Shown here in pieces: positions 1-11,800 of a DNA stretch of 64,000 nt. The stretch spans positions 62,001 through 126,000 of the forward strand of contig MU404169.1 in the NCBI GenBank assembly GCA_022695795.1. The letters are read 5' to 3'. Under the pieces are notes generated by a model that saw nothing but the letters and a program-made list of their open reading frames with translations, was not told where the DNA came from and did no database searches. Both the position numbers and the translations under genes were made by a program. How positions within the stretch are numbered: position 1 is the first letter of the stretch; each line of letters begins with the position of its first letter. This DNA is from Biscogniauxia marginata. Taxonomy: Eukaryota; Ascomycota; Sordariomycetes; Xylariales; Xylariaceae.

Positions 1-1382
1 TGCGCATGGATTCGTTTAATCGTAATCGCGACGCTTGGGCTTGGAAAGTGGACGTAACCTTAGGTACTTACCAGAGATGCAGTATCTCAGTGTAGGTAGC
101 TATTCCGTACATATCTCGTATCTTGTCAGCTTGAAGTTGGAGCACGGGTAATCTATGCGGCGGGCCCTTCCCGAAAAGGGAGGTCTCGGGTCACCTTTAA
201 CCTCTACACCCGAAGCTATTTAGAGCCTCAGGGGTACGCAGTGAAACAAATAAGAACTTCATGATTCTACCTAGTTTGCACGTAAACGCGAAGAGACCCA
301 TAATAAAGCTTGTGCGTTGATAACCGCTTTATGCTCTTCAACTCTCACCTTGCAGAACTTCAACGGGAGGATTTCCATCCCACAATCCACGAGACAATGT
401 GGAAATACACCATCACACAGACAGATAGGTAGCATTGGTTGCACCCGGAGCGTTTTACAAAAGGCTTACCTTGATGGTCTGCATGCAGATGGCATGGAGT
501 TTCTCTGCAGGGGTCACAACCCCCTGCCCCCAGCTCAATACCTTATCTTAAATCGCATCATATCTGCAGGACTCGCGATAGAAGATCCCTGGAGAGATCA
601 TCAACCTCGTAGGGGACAAGAGCAGAGTCTCAAGCTACACTTGGTACCTACTTTCCCCGGTCTCCGTCCACCGCTGCCTTTAGATATTGAGCCTTATGTT
701 CCATGTTTTGTATCATCAAAAGGGACACTGCAGGACGACACATTTGAACTGCGAGTGTTAGTCGAGGATTCCCTTATAGGCGTACCTGAGCTCTTTGCCG
801 GTTATGCCAAGTCCGTCTGTGTTGGTGTCCCTCCGCAGATCAGGGCCATTCGTGGTTACCTGCCTGCTTTAGATAAGCGTTCTAGGTCGAACCGCCAGTC
901 AGCGAGGTCTTGGACATCGATGTTTGCGGGGATTAGAACATTATTTCTAATTCGCCATCACACTACCTACCGGCTTTCCGTCCATGAGGATCATAACTCA
1001 TCTCCCCTGCCAAGCTTTCAGCGCAGACCCTCGAGCTGTTGGGGTGATGGTTGCATCTCAATACGACAACGGAAGCTGCACCGATAATGCTGGTCGACAC
1101 GGGATGGCGACTTTATCGAGCTTGAAAGCGCGATAGCTGCACAATGTCGCGCCAATTCTGGCATTGCCCGGCTTTCGAACGACGGGCTGGAGCTGCACGT
1201 TCGGAGATCAGACCAGGCATGTCTACAAATATGTACACTCTCCCGCTCTCGCGCGGATCTTATGTTTTCCTCGTCTTATCGATCCGGTCACGCTCGTTCC
1301 CTCGTTCTCCCTTCCACTCCCTTTGCTACGTCCCTTTGCTTGCCATCTTTGGTAGAGTAGTGGATAAGTTGTTCTGGTGGCC
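1..1382. other. Window start and upstream region of the subtilase gene
   Basis: No recognisable gene. A 256-codon open stretch lies on the plus strand at 317-1087 (listed separately). The 300 bp before the protease start codon are pyrimidine-rich on the plus strand, as in many fungal promoters, but I see no defined TATA box or factor site. Confidence 0.4.
317..1087 (+). CDS. Unrecognised open reading frame, doubtful gene
   Basis: This is an uninterrupted 256-codon frame from an in-frame start, longer than chance usually gives in this DNA. I do not recognise the product. It has no signal peptide, membrane segment or clear motif. In the +1 frame just after the start (about 350-430) there is also a plausible protein-like stretch, so the region could hold an intron-split gene or the decayed remains of one. 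It lies about 300 bp upstream of the subtilase and on the same strand. Codon use gives me no clear support, and I treat it as a candidate only. Confidence 0.2.
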   Translation: MITALCSSTLTLQNFNGRISIPQSTRQCGNTPSHRQIGSIGCTRSVLQKAYLDGLHADGMEFLCRGHNPLPPAQYLILNRIISAGLAIEDPWRDHQPRRGQEQSLKLHLVPTFPGLRPPLPLDIEPYVPCFVSSKGTLQDDTFELRVLVEDSLIGVPELFAGYAKSVCVGVPPQIRAIRGYLPALDKRSRSNRQSARSWTSMFAGIRTLFLIRHHTTYRLSVHEDHNSSPLPSFQRRPSSCWGDGCISIRQRKLHR

Positions 1383-4315
1383 ATGGTTCGAAGCAGCATC
1401 TTGTTGCCGCTACTCGCCAGCGTGGTAGGCATCTTCTCGGCCGAAGCCACGGTCGAGGAGCCAAAGCACATCCCTGGCTCCTATGTCGTTGAGTTTGAAG
1501 ATGCCCAGGTAATTTAGTGTCGACATGAGCGTTATGGTATAGAAACTGATAGAGCATGCCTTCTGTAGGATTCGGCCGAATTCTTCAGCTATATCGGCTC
1601 GAAGGCGAAGACTCGTATGAACTTCGACTACCGGCTGTTTAAGGGAGCTTCTATACAATTCAATGATTTGCAGACGGCGGAAACGGAAGCCTCCACGCTC
1701 AACTCTTTGCCGAGCGTCAAGCGTGTGTATCCTAACAGGATCTACTATCTGCCCAAAGATGAGGTCGTCTGGACCGGGGCAAACGGGGACCAGAGCATTA
1801 TCCATAATGTCAGGAGGCAGCTTGGCAACGACACTTTCACGCCGCACGTCATGACCCAGGTGGATAAACTCCGGGCCAAGGGAATCATCGGAACTGGCGT
1901 TAAGATTGGCATTATTGACTCTGGCGTAGGAGATGTACTCAGCATGCCCGTTAGAACATACTAATAGCTTCTAGGTTGATTACAACCACCCGGCCCTTGG
2001 TGGCTGCTTTGGTCCCGATTGCTTATTTACGTATGGTACTGATATTGTGGGCGATGATTATAACGGGGACAATCTTCCCGTGCCGGATGCTGAGTGAGTC
2101 TAGAGTAGTAGAAAGGAGCCGTGGAAAGCTACTGACCAATGTTCATAGCCCTTGGGATGGCTGCGGAGGTCATGGCACTCATGTGTCGGGGATCATAGCT
2201 GCGCAAGCGAATGAATTGGGATTCACTGGAGCTGCCCCCGTAAGACAAATCCAAAAGGTCTATTTAGAGCCTGGCGCGCTTCTAATACTAATAACCATTC
2301 AGGGAGTGACTCTCGGCATGTATAGAGTCTTCGGATGTACCGGTGGTGCTGCAAATGATGTCTTGATCGATGCTTATCTACAGGCTTTCGAGGCAGGTTC
2401 AAACATCATCACGGCATCGATTGGAGGTTCATCAGGTTGGAGCGAGGACCCGTGGGCCGTTGTGGTGTCTCGAATCGTCGAGGCAGGAGTTCCTTGTACT
2501 TTGTCAGCCGGAAACTCTGGGGCGAACGGTCTATTCTACGCCAGCACGGCTTCGAACGGCAAGAAAGTAACCTCAATTGCTTCTATCGATAATGAGGTTA
2601 CACCTTTGCTTCTAACCGACTCGTACTTCACTATCGAGGGTGGTGAGCAACAGCAGTTTGGCTACGCTGTGGGAGAACCGAGCGAGTGGGCTGATGTTAG
2701 CCTTCCTTTATGGGCTCCTAGTTTCGACATTACTGACCCAGCTACGGCCTGCACGCCTCTCCCCGACGACACCCCTGATCTGTCTGGGTATATTGTCCTG
2801 ATTCGGCGTGGCACTTGTACCTTCGTCCAGAAAGCCACCTACGCTGCTCAGTTTGGTGCCAAATATGTCCTGTTCTACAATAATGTCCCAGTTGGAGCAA
2901 CTAGCCCAGCCGTTAGCGATACTCCCCAAATTCTAGCAACAGGCATGGTAAGCAATGACAGTGTGTTGACCGAGTCCTCTCTATTTGCTAAATTTGGAAA
3001 ATAGGTTACTGCTGCTCAAGGTGAATCTTGGATAGCTGCCCTAGAGGCTGGGTCGGAGGTTGTCCTCGATTTTCTCGATCCCCTCACTGCACCGGCTAGG
3101 TAAGAAACCCTCTTCCACTGGGGGATAGGTTCATTGTTTCTAATATAACGTAGCTTGATATTCCAGAAGAATAATGTCACCGGTGGATTCGCTAGCTCGT
3201 TCACCACCTGGAACCCAACTTTCGAACTGGACGTAAAGCCACAGCTTGCTTCCCCTGGCGGCAGCATTCTGTCTACATATCCGATTCCTCTTGGTACTTA
3301 CGCTGTCCTATCTGGAACATCGATGGCTTGTCCTCTAGTTGCCGCCATTTACGCTCTCATCTCCAATGTACGCGGCACTCTCGACCCTGCCACTCTAGAG
3401 AACTTGCTGTCAGCCACTGCGAACCCTCAGCTCCTTAACGATGGTACTACGACGTACGATCTGCTGGCACCCGTGTCGCAGCTGGGAGGAGGCATTGTCC
3501 AAGCTTATGATGCTGCTTACGCTACAACGCTACTCAGTAAATCTAGCTTGGCCTTCAACGACACAGATAATCTCATCGACACGCTGAACTTTACCATTAC
3601 TAATCTCGGGTCTGAGGATGTCACTTACGAGCTAGGGAGTGTTGGCGCAGCTACTGGTTACACTTTCTCCAACTCCATCTACCCAGATACTTTCCCCGGT
3701 CTAGAGCTGACAGACGAATATGCTACGATCGAGCTCAGTGAGTCAAAGGTTACGGTACCGGCCGGTGGTGATATTGCCATCTCCGTGACCGTAACACCAC
3801 CTGCAATTGACGGCTCGCGCCTACCAGTGTACTCAGGCTATATCACACTTAATGGCACCAATGGCGACAGCCTCTCGCTGCCGTACAATGGTGCCGTTGG
3901 TAGTCTCCATGACACACAAGTTCTCGACACGGGCTATCTATCTATCTCATCCGATCCGGACCTGAACCCTGTCACGGGCAACGCCTCCTTCGTCCTGCCA
4001 AAGACCAACGACACGACCGATGCCACATACCCTGTCGCTGTCGTGTTTCTAGCATTCGGATCTCCGAAGGTTAATATTAAGCTCGTCAGGGAAGACACCT
4101 CCGAGTCACTAGGCAATATCTTTGGATTCCCTTTTGACTACGCCTCTCGCGACCCGGCGGCCGCAGCTTTCGACGGTCTGCTGGAGGACGGCTCGTACGC
4201 ACCTGCTGGTACTTACAAATTTTCGTTCGAGGCCCTGCATATTTTCGGAGATGCCAGTGACCCTGCCGAGTACGATGTCGTCGAGTCAGCGCCGTTCTCT
4301 ATTCGGTACACTTAA
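1383..4315 (+). CDS. Secreted subtilisin-like serine protease with PA domain (S8, minor extracellular protease vpr type)
   Basis: Splicing gives seven exons: 1383-1508, 1569-1925, 1975-2093, 2149-2239, 2303-2947, 3005-3099 and 3154-4315, all phases consistent, for 864 residues. Residues 1-20 form a signal peptide. An I9-type inhibitor propeptide follows (about 30-120). The catalytic triad is visible: Asp159 in IIDSGVDYNHP (its codons split by intron 2), His209 in GGHGTHVSG and Ser534 in LSGTSMACP. A protease-associated (PA) domain is inserted at about residues 370-435 between His and Ser. A C-terminal Fn3-like/DUF1034 region follows Ser534. This architecture is that of fungal vpr/Pr1C-type extracellular subtilases, which degrade external protein. 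Nothing looks broken. The last intron uses the acceptor at 3153, since a nearer CAG would break the frame. Confidence 0.93.
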
Positions 4316-4922
4316 ATTAGACGGGCTACGATAGGTTAGCCAGGTTATTATGGCGCTCTGGTTGAGAGCATAGATGCTTATATATACCTAGCTATTTAAT
4401 CACCGTTATACTCTTATGTCTTTGAATATCTATTCCTTCCATATATTCCAAGTGCTTGATTGTCAAGAATGATAATTCGTAAGCCCTCAGCAAAAACAAC
4501 CAGTAAATGAGCCAGGTAGCTTGGTTCTGCTCGGTGCTTCTGGAACGTACATATCCATCTCTAGAGATGATTCTTGTTCTCACTCATGAAATACTTTAAA
4601 GGAAAATCATTTACAGTCATTGATCATTCGATTCGATTAATCATTGTCCAAATCAGGTGGTCTCTTTCATCAATTGACCAATCAGGACTCAGCCAAGGTG
4701 CAGTTAGTCAGCGGATAAATAATGCAGTTAAAAGAGTGTATTTGTATAAATTAATAAATGCATAAGCGCCATCTAGCTTCGGAGCTTTGGCCTCTTCCGA
4801 TTTTTGACTTCCTTCATCGGCGACAAACGAGCACTCATACTTTCTAAGCACAGCTACCTGTACGTCGACACGAGCCTCGGCGACCGTCTACCTCTTCATT
4901 GTCCGTATAATTCTTGGCAAAC
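4316..4922. other. Intergenic region between subtilase and BolA gene
   Basis: AT-rich 3' flank of the protease and promoter of the BolA-like gene. I see no gene or repeat. Confidence 0.5.
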
Positions 4923-5393
4923 ATGTTGTGTCTCCAATGCCGTCGCCTTGCTACTGCCGCAGTTCGACATAAGAATGCCATATCACCTGCTAGCCAGCTC
5001 CTAGGATCACCTTCAGTCACCCGAACAAGAGGCTTGCCCTTCGTCACGGTTTCGTATACGGCACAATACATGTCTTCGCGATCCTATTCCGCCTCTTCTG
5101 ACACAGCCGCGGCCAGCGCAGTAGCCTCGCAATCCTCACCCACCCCCGAGAAGCCCGACTATCTAGACGATGCCGAGTCTGCGATATGGGATACGCTAGT
5201 TGCCGAGTTCGCCCCCACAGAACTCACGGTTCAGGATATTTCGGGTGGCTGCGGGTCAATGTACGGGATCGAGATAGCCTCCGAGAAGTTTCGAGGCGTG
5301 AATATGCTGAAGCAGCAGAGAATGGTCAATGCCGTACTGGGCGACCGGATGAAAGACTGGCATGGTGTCCAGCTGCGGACGAGACTCCCCTAG
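4923..5393 (+). CDS. Mitochondrial BolA-like protein (BOLA3/Bol3 type)
   Basis: Single exon, 156 residues, with the ATG at 4923 (a TTG nine bases upstream is not a credible start). The first 70 or so residues are rich in Arg, Ser and Ala with almost no acid, as in a mitochondrial presequence. The BolA domain fills the C-terminal half (about 85-156): it starts LTVQDISGGCGSMYGIEI, continues with SEKFRG and NMLKQQRMVNAVL, and ends in DWHGVQLRT. GGCGSMY carries the Cys of mitochondrial BolA proteins, and the HG of DWHG is the conserved His. Family members work with monothiol glutaredoxin and Nfu1 to deliver 4Fe-4S clusters to mitochondrial enzymes such as lipoate synthase and complex II. The gene follows the protease on the same strand, 607 bp downstream. 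Confidence 0.9.
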   Translation: MLCLQCRRLATAAVRHKNAISPASQLLGSPSVTRTRGLPFVTVSYTAQYMSSRSYSASSDTAAASAVASQSSPTPEKPDYLDDAESAIWDTLVAEFAPTELTVQDISGGCGSMYGIEIASEKFRGVNMLKQQRMVNAVLGDRMKDWHGVQLRTRLP

Positions 5394-8318
5394 GCCAGGT
5401 CCGAGACGGGTCTCCAGCGTGTATTATTGCTCGAGGATGCTACAGGCTTGACGTTAAATAATGCTCTTGATGCTGAGGTATGCAGATAAGCACCTTGACC
5501 TAGTTATTGGCTCTCAGAGACTGGATTTAATACGCGGTCACCCTCCTCGAAACAACGCTGATGACTCCAGCAGTACCGTCCTCGTTAGATGCCTGCCTGT
5601 ATTAGGTCGATTGTTTACATATTTGACACCGGCGGGAATTGTTCCTACAGGGTTGAATCTAGCTTGGACAGCTATCTTTACCGAGGCACCCGACGTGTAT
5701 CAACTCCCCTCAGCCCTTTTTATCCCGGGATCCTTAGCAATATACCGCTGCCCATCGTTAGACGACGTAGCGTGTAGCCTCCCAGAAGCATGGTACGAGC
5801 TTTATGATGCCTAGAAGATTCGAAATCTCCTCATTAACCACAATCTCATTAGGCTAACGTATGGTCCAGTGCATTATCCCTCTGCCACCTTAGTAGGAAG
5901 GCGTACATATTAATTGAAGGACAAGGAACTTCGATAATTTTAATAAAGATCCTGGTTGCATACTCGTATTTGCCTTTCCATATGACCCCCACGCTCCACG
6001 ACAGATCCCCAGGGACGCTCCGCGTTCTACGAGACATTAATTTGCGCCATGATTCGGCCCAATCCGCTCTTGTGCGCTTTGGCTTTGCCCTCTGAAATAT
6101 GGAAGAGTACCCCGAGGGGGGGGGGGGTTACTAAAGGTGTTTCTCTAGTTATCTGACGTTCCGGAAATGAGCTCCTCTTCTGCACCCTTCAGTCAGCTGC
6201 AACATCGATACAATGTGGCGTGTAAAGTACCACAGCCGGTGCATCACTGAATCCACTCCTGGATGAATAGCAATCACCCGGGAGTTACGCCACTCTCACC
6301 CGCAGTCTTGCTCCGGTCTAGAAGACCATAGTCGCATGTCAGTGCTGTTTTCGTTAGCTACCATAAATAGCATATACCATTGCACGACGCACTCCCAACC
6401 CGTCACCTTCAGTGACGGAAGATTAATTGTCTTGGCTACAGGTGCCGCAGCGGCCGTACGCCCAATGCCGAATTACAGGCTATGCCCTAGGGGTTGTTAG
6501 ATACTCCATGCAAAAGTCGACGGGTTGGTTCCGGGTGGTTCTGAGATCAGACATAGGTGCTTGGTGCTTGAAAACTACCCAGCAACACCTTTGCAGTGGA
6601 GTAAAAGCACAATGGAGAAGGAAAGTTGATCCTCCTCATCGACGGACCCTCTAGGATGTTTCCGTCATGGTTGCCTTGTTGGGCTCGGATATCGTCCTGG
6701 TGGGTGGGTGCCCATACTCTCTCCTCACACGTGAATCTTCAACACACGATGCAAGGCCCTCGCCAACACTGATCATGATCGAAAAAGGATCCATCTGGTG
6801 TTTTTAGATGCTTTATTGATACTCCAATGAAATTGTCAGATCATAGCTTGGCAAGGTCTGCAACCCACGTTGATGCCAATCTAGGTACGCGCCTCGTACA
6901 AATACGTCTATGGCCAGTGAATCCAATATATTTATCGAAATTTCGAGATAACTGAGGAGTCCCAGACCCAGCTGATTCATCATTCTCGCCGAGACTCCTT
7001 AATAACCTGTCTATGCATGACCCAGATACGAATTATTGCCTAGGTGGCCAATGAGCGCAGCCGTCAGTCTGATAGAATTCGCCATGTTTTCCCTACCATA
7101 TATAACGTACAAGAAGGTTAAGTGCTATGAGTCTCGACGGCCATGTGTCTTATGAATATGGCTTGACCTACTTTCTCTGCACGAATTGAAATCACACGTT
7201 CTCGTAACGAGAATCTTTTTAGGCCGGCGTACCACTTCGAGTAAAATTCACGAAGTTTCACTGTCCGGTTAGTCTAGATCCTGCGCTCGACGTTTGTGTT
7301 TGTTTCTTGAGAATGTGAGGCGAACGGCACGACCCCGATTGAAGTGAGGCTCGCAAGACCAGCTGGGGTTATAAAAAGTAAATACATCCCTGGCGTAGAT
7401 TGTCGCACAACAGAATCCCGCTTCCGCGGAACTGGTAACTGCAAGGTTCGAACTTCAGACTGATCCATGACAAAGATGAACTTCGTATGACCACACTTGG
7501 CGCTGCTGCACCTTGTGAGCCTCTTACCCACTGACGTCTATTAACTCAAACCGTATCTGCAGTTGAATGCAAGAACTAATTACTTCTTCATGACTTAAAC
7601 AGTCGACCTTCACTAGACTCAGGACGCCTCTCAGTACCTTACATTTAACTAGCCTATTAAACCCTGTTTTTGTCATTTACGATTAGTGATCGGGTGGCTT
7701 GTTATATATGTTTGGCGGTGTGGCGTTCAGCATCCCAGATATAGGCAGTTGGGTTGCTACTGAGTCTACTATACGTCACTATTCGCACTTTGGGAAGACT
7801 CATGGAAAAGAAACGTCAGGGAGGATGTCACTGCCAAGGATGTCACAGCAACGACCTCATCCATACAATAGCCACCCAGCATCACAGGCTAGTGATTGTC
7901 AATGTCATGTTGCTCGAGTATGTGATAAATTAAAAATGAGCCATCGTTGAAACACATCTAGACGGTCTGGCGCTAAGCTGTGACATACACATCAAAGAAA
8001 TCGTGTGTTTGAGCACACGTCGTAGATACACGCTGAGTCGTAGCCTTAGGAATATCTTCCCGAGACAAGTTTCGAGCTCGTTCACCATATCAGCACCCTT
8101 GTGACGCGTATCCACCGGCATAATTCCTACTCGGGTAGCTCAGAGCCACTTGGCCTCTCTTCGTTTTGAAAAAAGACTGTAGCTAAGTGCTACTCAAGAA
8201 AAATTTATATAAGTTGAGACTGCCGCCACGATGACTGAGTCGATTCGTGGACCACAAACACCCAATCTAAACGAACACACACGCCAGGCATTTGTTATTA
8301 GACGGAGACGCCGCAAAC
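5394..8318. other. Gene-poor region
   Basis: About 2.9 kb without a gene I can support. A 117-codon open stretch at 5461-5814, just after the BolA gene, has no recognisable motif. There is a G12 run at 6116-6127. Many stops in all frames; no transposon ends or coding remnants recognised. Confidence 0.4.
6116..6127 (+). repeat. Homopolymer G12
   Basis: Run of twelve G, one of several G or C runs of 8 or more in intergenic or intronic DNA of this window. Confidence 0.95.
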
Positions 8319-8878
8319 ATGATCAACGTCGAAGTTCAACCACCAGCCCAAACTCAAGCAGGATCTGTTCTATACCCACCACTAGTCGTCAGTTCCGATA
8401 CCGATGCAGCCTGCGACTTCGTCCAAGTTGTTCTTCTGGACCTCTACGGGCGTGTGGTCGACAACCAACTCTACGGCACCTTGACAGCATCCCCCAAAGG
8501 TCTAAACGACAGGTCCGCTCGACGCAGCAACAGCGCTTCTTTGGAATACTCCGTGTTTCCGGATCTCGTTGTGGGCTATTCTGGTTGCTATACGCTGCGC
8601 GTAAACGCCATACGCATGGATTACACTTGTCCTGATGGCCCAGTGGCAGTGGTTGCCTCGTCGACAATGACTCGAGAGATCTACGTGTACGATGAGAGCC
8701 TCGCTACTGAGATCCCAAGTAAGCCTCGATTCATCTAAATATCCCTTTCCCTTATTTGGTTCGCTCGAGATGGAACATAGAATAACTAACAACCATAGCC
8801 AATGAGGAGAGAGCATTGTTGAGTACACTACGCCGTAATCGTGGATTTGGTGTTCCTCGTGAGCCCAATCGTAGGTAA
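8319..8878 (+). CDS. Small velvet-domain protein
   Basis: Two exons, 8319-8718 and 8799-8878, joined by an 80-nt intron with a GTAAGC donor and a CTAAC branch site at about 8786; 159 residues. The order of motifs is that of a velvet factor: VQPPAQ-x-QAGSVLYPPLVVSS near the N-terminus, a FVQVVLLDLYG strand, SLEYSVFPDLVV-x5-Y-x-LRV in the middle, and a tail REIYVYDESLA-x3-PTNEERALLSTLRR encoded across the splice. Velvet proteins are NF-kB-like fungal DNA-binding regulators of development and secondary metabolism. This copy is close to the minimal domain and lacks the long Pro-rich extensions of VeA or VelB. The start is uncertain: ATG 8319 gives the domain, while ATG 8231 has a better Kozak context but is in another frame and would need an extra small intron. 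Confidence 0.72.
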
Positions 8879-11800
8879 AAAGGGTGCGCAATACTGGCAG
8901 TAGCGGTGGAATCCCGTTTATCACAAATCATGTGTCAAAATCACGGTTTACAATGAGCCCAGGAGGCCTAGTGAGTTCAGCAAAACCTCGATACAGATGA
9001 CATTATTTTTGTTCTACCTACCTACACATTCCCATCAGACTACCTAGGGCAACTCAATGTGTTAGGGGGTTTACTATTATAGAATATTTATATAGAAGAA
9101 TATACACTCCTTGGATAGAGTAAGAGCACTGTTTAGCAATGTTCATGTTTTCCTCTTTACCGTGTGGGGAATTTGAGTTGTTACTACCACCTGTATGTCT
9201 AATACGGCAGGTAGTCCAAAGAAAGTGTGTTTATCATAAACATGTTGCCATATGCTGAGCCAATAACGAGGAAACCTAAAGACTGCTTTATTTACCATGT
9301 TGTTCTGATAAAATGGCAACACACGAGCAGAAGCGCGAATACGGCTTGCTTCGGGATGAAACCGTGATTGGACGGGTTGCTATGGACGTTGTATCATCGT
9401 ATCCTAAATGTTTTAATACTGTCTGTTTGTTTATTCTCGCTACTGTGGGCGGCTAAGGACTAGAAGTCGTCAGCGTGGCTGCCCGTGCGGCTCAAAACTA
9501 CAGGCAAGGTTTTAACAATAAGAAACAGTGCCCTTTGACACATTCAACTCGAATCGGCTGACTAGTCTAGTCGGGGGGCATTGCTAGGAAGCTTACATCA
9601 TGATAGTTTGTGATGGGAAACAATTTGACGCATGCTAGGCCCCGGTCGTGCACACATCCGGCGACCTGGGACGGAGAAATCGGAGTTATCTGAACTGTCC
9701 AAGATAAATGCAAGATCGAAGATTTGATCTTGGGGACTAGGGTTCAGATTGCGTATGCCGTGGAATATTCCAATGCGGTCGGGCCTACATCGATCTTGAC
9801 AATGCAACCAGCGGGAAATCACGCGGAGGATCCCGCGGATAGATGGACAAGTCTGGCCGACCTGACGCCTGCCGATCGCCAGCTTCGCTTCCAAGCCTAC
9901 GGATCGCATATGCAAGATGGAAAATTACAATGGGGCTGTGGCTGGAAGTCGCCTTGGGGACTTGGGACCAACTGCAGGGCTGACGGGAAGAAAAAGCAAA
10001 CCACATAAAGCTACGCTCTGAAGAGTCTCGTTTCAGAACGATCCAATCGAAGAGAGGCATTTCTTCCGTCGAAATGTAAGGCTGTGACGTACAGGGGCTT
10101 CTCTACACTTCAAAGATGAGGCAGTGTAGTCTCAAGTCAGACCGGCCTGCATAGTTGTTTACTGTTTTAAGCACATTGCAGAGGTGTATTATAGATTGGG
10201 AGGGTATAAGTCATCAACAAATAAAAGCTGTCTGCAACGCACGGTCTCTAGGGAGCTAAACCCCTGATGCTGTAATATGTAATGGCAAACAGCCTTTTCG
10301 AGATTTCATGACTTCTCTATTAAGTCACGGGGCGTGTGGGAATGGGCAATCATGGCATCTTCATATGACTACCAGGGTCACATAGGGCATTTTGCTTTCC
10401 CTCGTACACAAAGCTACGTATGCTATGATCCCGACAAGCGGTGTGCTCCAAAAGAAACAAATGGATGTGCGTCACACGAAGCTTGGCGAGCCCGGTGCGC
10501 GTACCCGCAGGGGCAGAGGGAGACATACTGCTGCTGCTGAAGATCGATCACAAAGTGCACATCAAATCCTGGCTTGCAATTAATTACCAGTAAGCCTATT
10601 TTGTCATGTACATCCTCAGACGAAATTAAGTCGCTACGGAAGGGTTTCTAGAACAAAGAGTATATTGGCTCTGAAGATTCAGCCCCTGGAACCCTGAGTA
10701 AGCCTCGAATAGGTAGGTAGTTATAGTTAAGACAAGCAAGGTCCCGAAAACTCTCATCAAAGATAGAATGATCGACCTTTACGGAAGGTCAAATAGCAAT
10801 ATCAGAAACTTGACGATCGCTTTAGACACCACAAGTTCAAGGTGGGGGGCTAAAACAACGACGAAAGCTGTGGAATGTAAAAAAGTCTATAATGTAGTAT
10901 TTAGGCTAACATAGAGTAGGTATAATCATGAAATTCTCTGTATCTCCGCCGCTATTAATTCCAATAGTACATCACCTTTTATGTTAGGTGTATAATTACA
11001 TATCTTTTTCCGTATGTAAGTTCCCATATATGTCAAGAAAAAAACATCGTAAACGAAGATCCACCGTACGGATTTGCTTAAATGAGTCACCAAGTATAGA
11101 TAGGTATCAGCACATCATTATTACCACCCCTAGGTCTAGGCTCTGTAGAGTATGTCGAAACGCATGTTTCCACTATCCTCTAATAAGGTATACTGCAGGC
11201 TACGAGCAGCTAAACATCATTAATCTGTGTAATAAGGGGCCACGATGTGAACATTCACCTAATCTCAATACGCTGGACTTAGTTTTCTATAGACTGGACT
11301 CCCAGAGCCTGAGCCACCGTACCGTAGCCTGGGGCTGGTCTGAGTTGGACCCTAACCTATAAACTCATCGGTAAACATAGGACGTTGATAGAAATATCCC
11401 AAAGTCCGCTGACGATTTTGTCCTTTGCCCCATTACCAAAGCCAAATATGAACTCCCCAAGACCACCAACATGACTGATTTTGTTGGCAATCTAAACTGC
11501 ATCTACCACTTAAGCGTTTTTCTCTCCTACGCGTAAACTCCACGTGCCTGCTCCTCGATCGTTTCCCAAGTATCTCCAACCATCAGATCTGGCAATCTGA
11601 GTAATAAGAATGCCTCAGGACTCATGCATCAAGGTTCGATTTAGATGGGCCAGCTTAAAATGTTACACTAATATTCCCTCCAGTGAAGGATGTTAGCAAT
11701 CCTCGGCTATAAGCCAGGTCGAGATCTAGGGACTGCCTGATTTGGACAGAAGGCCTTAAAGCGGAGTGGACCCAAACCTAGTGTTCCCCCTGGTTTCGTC

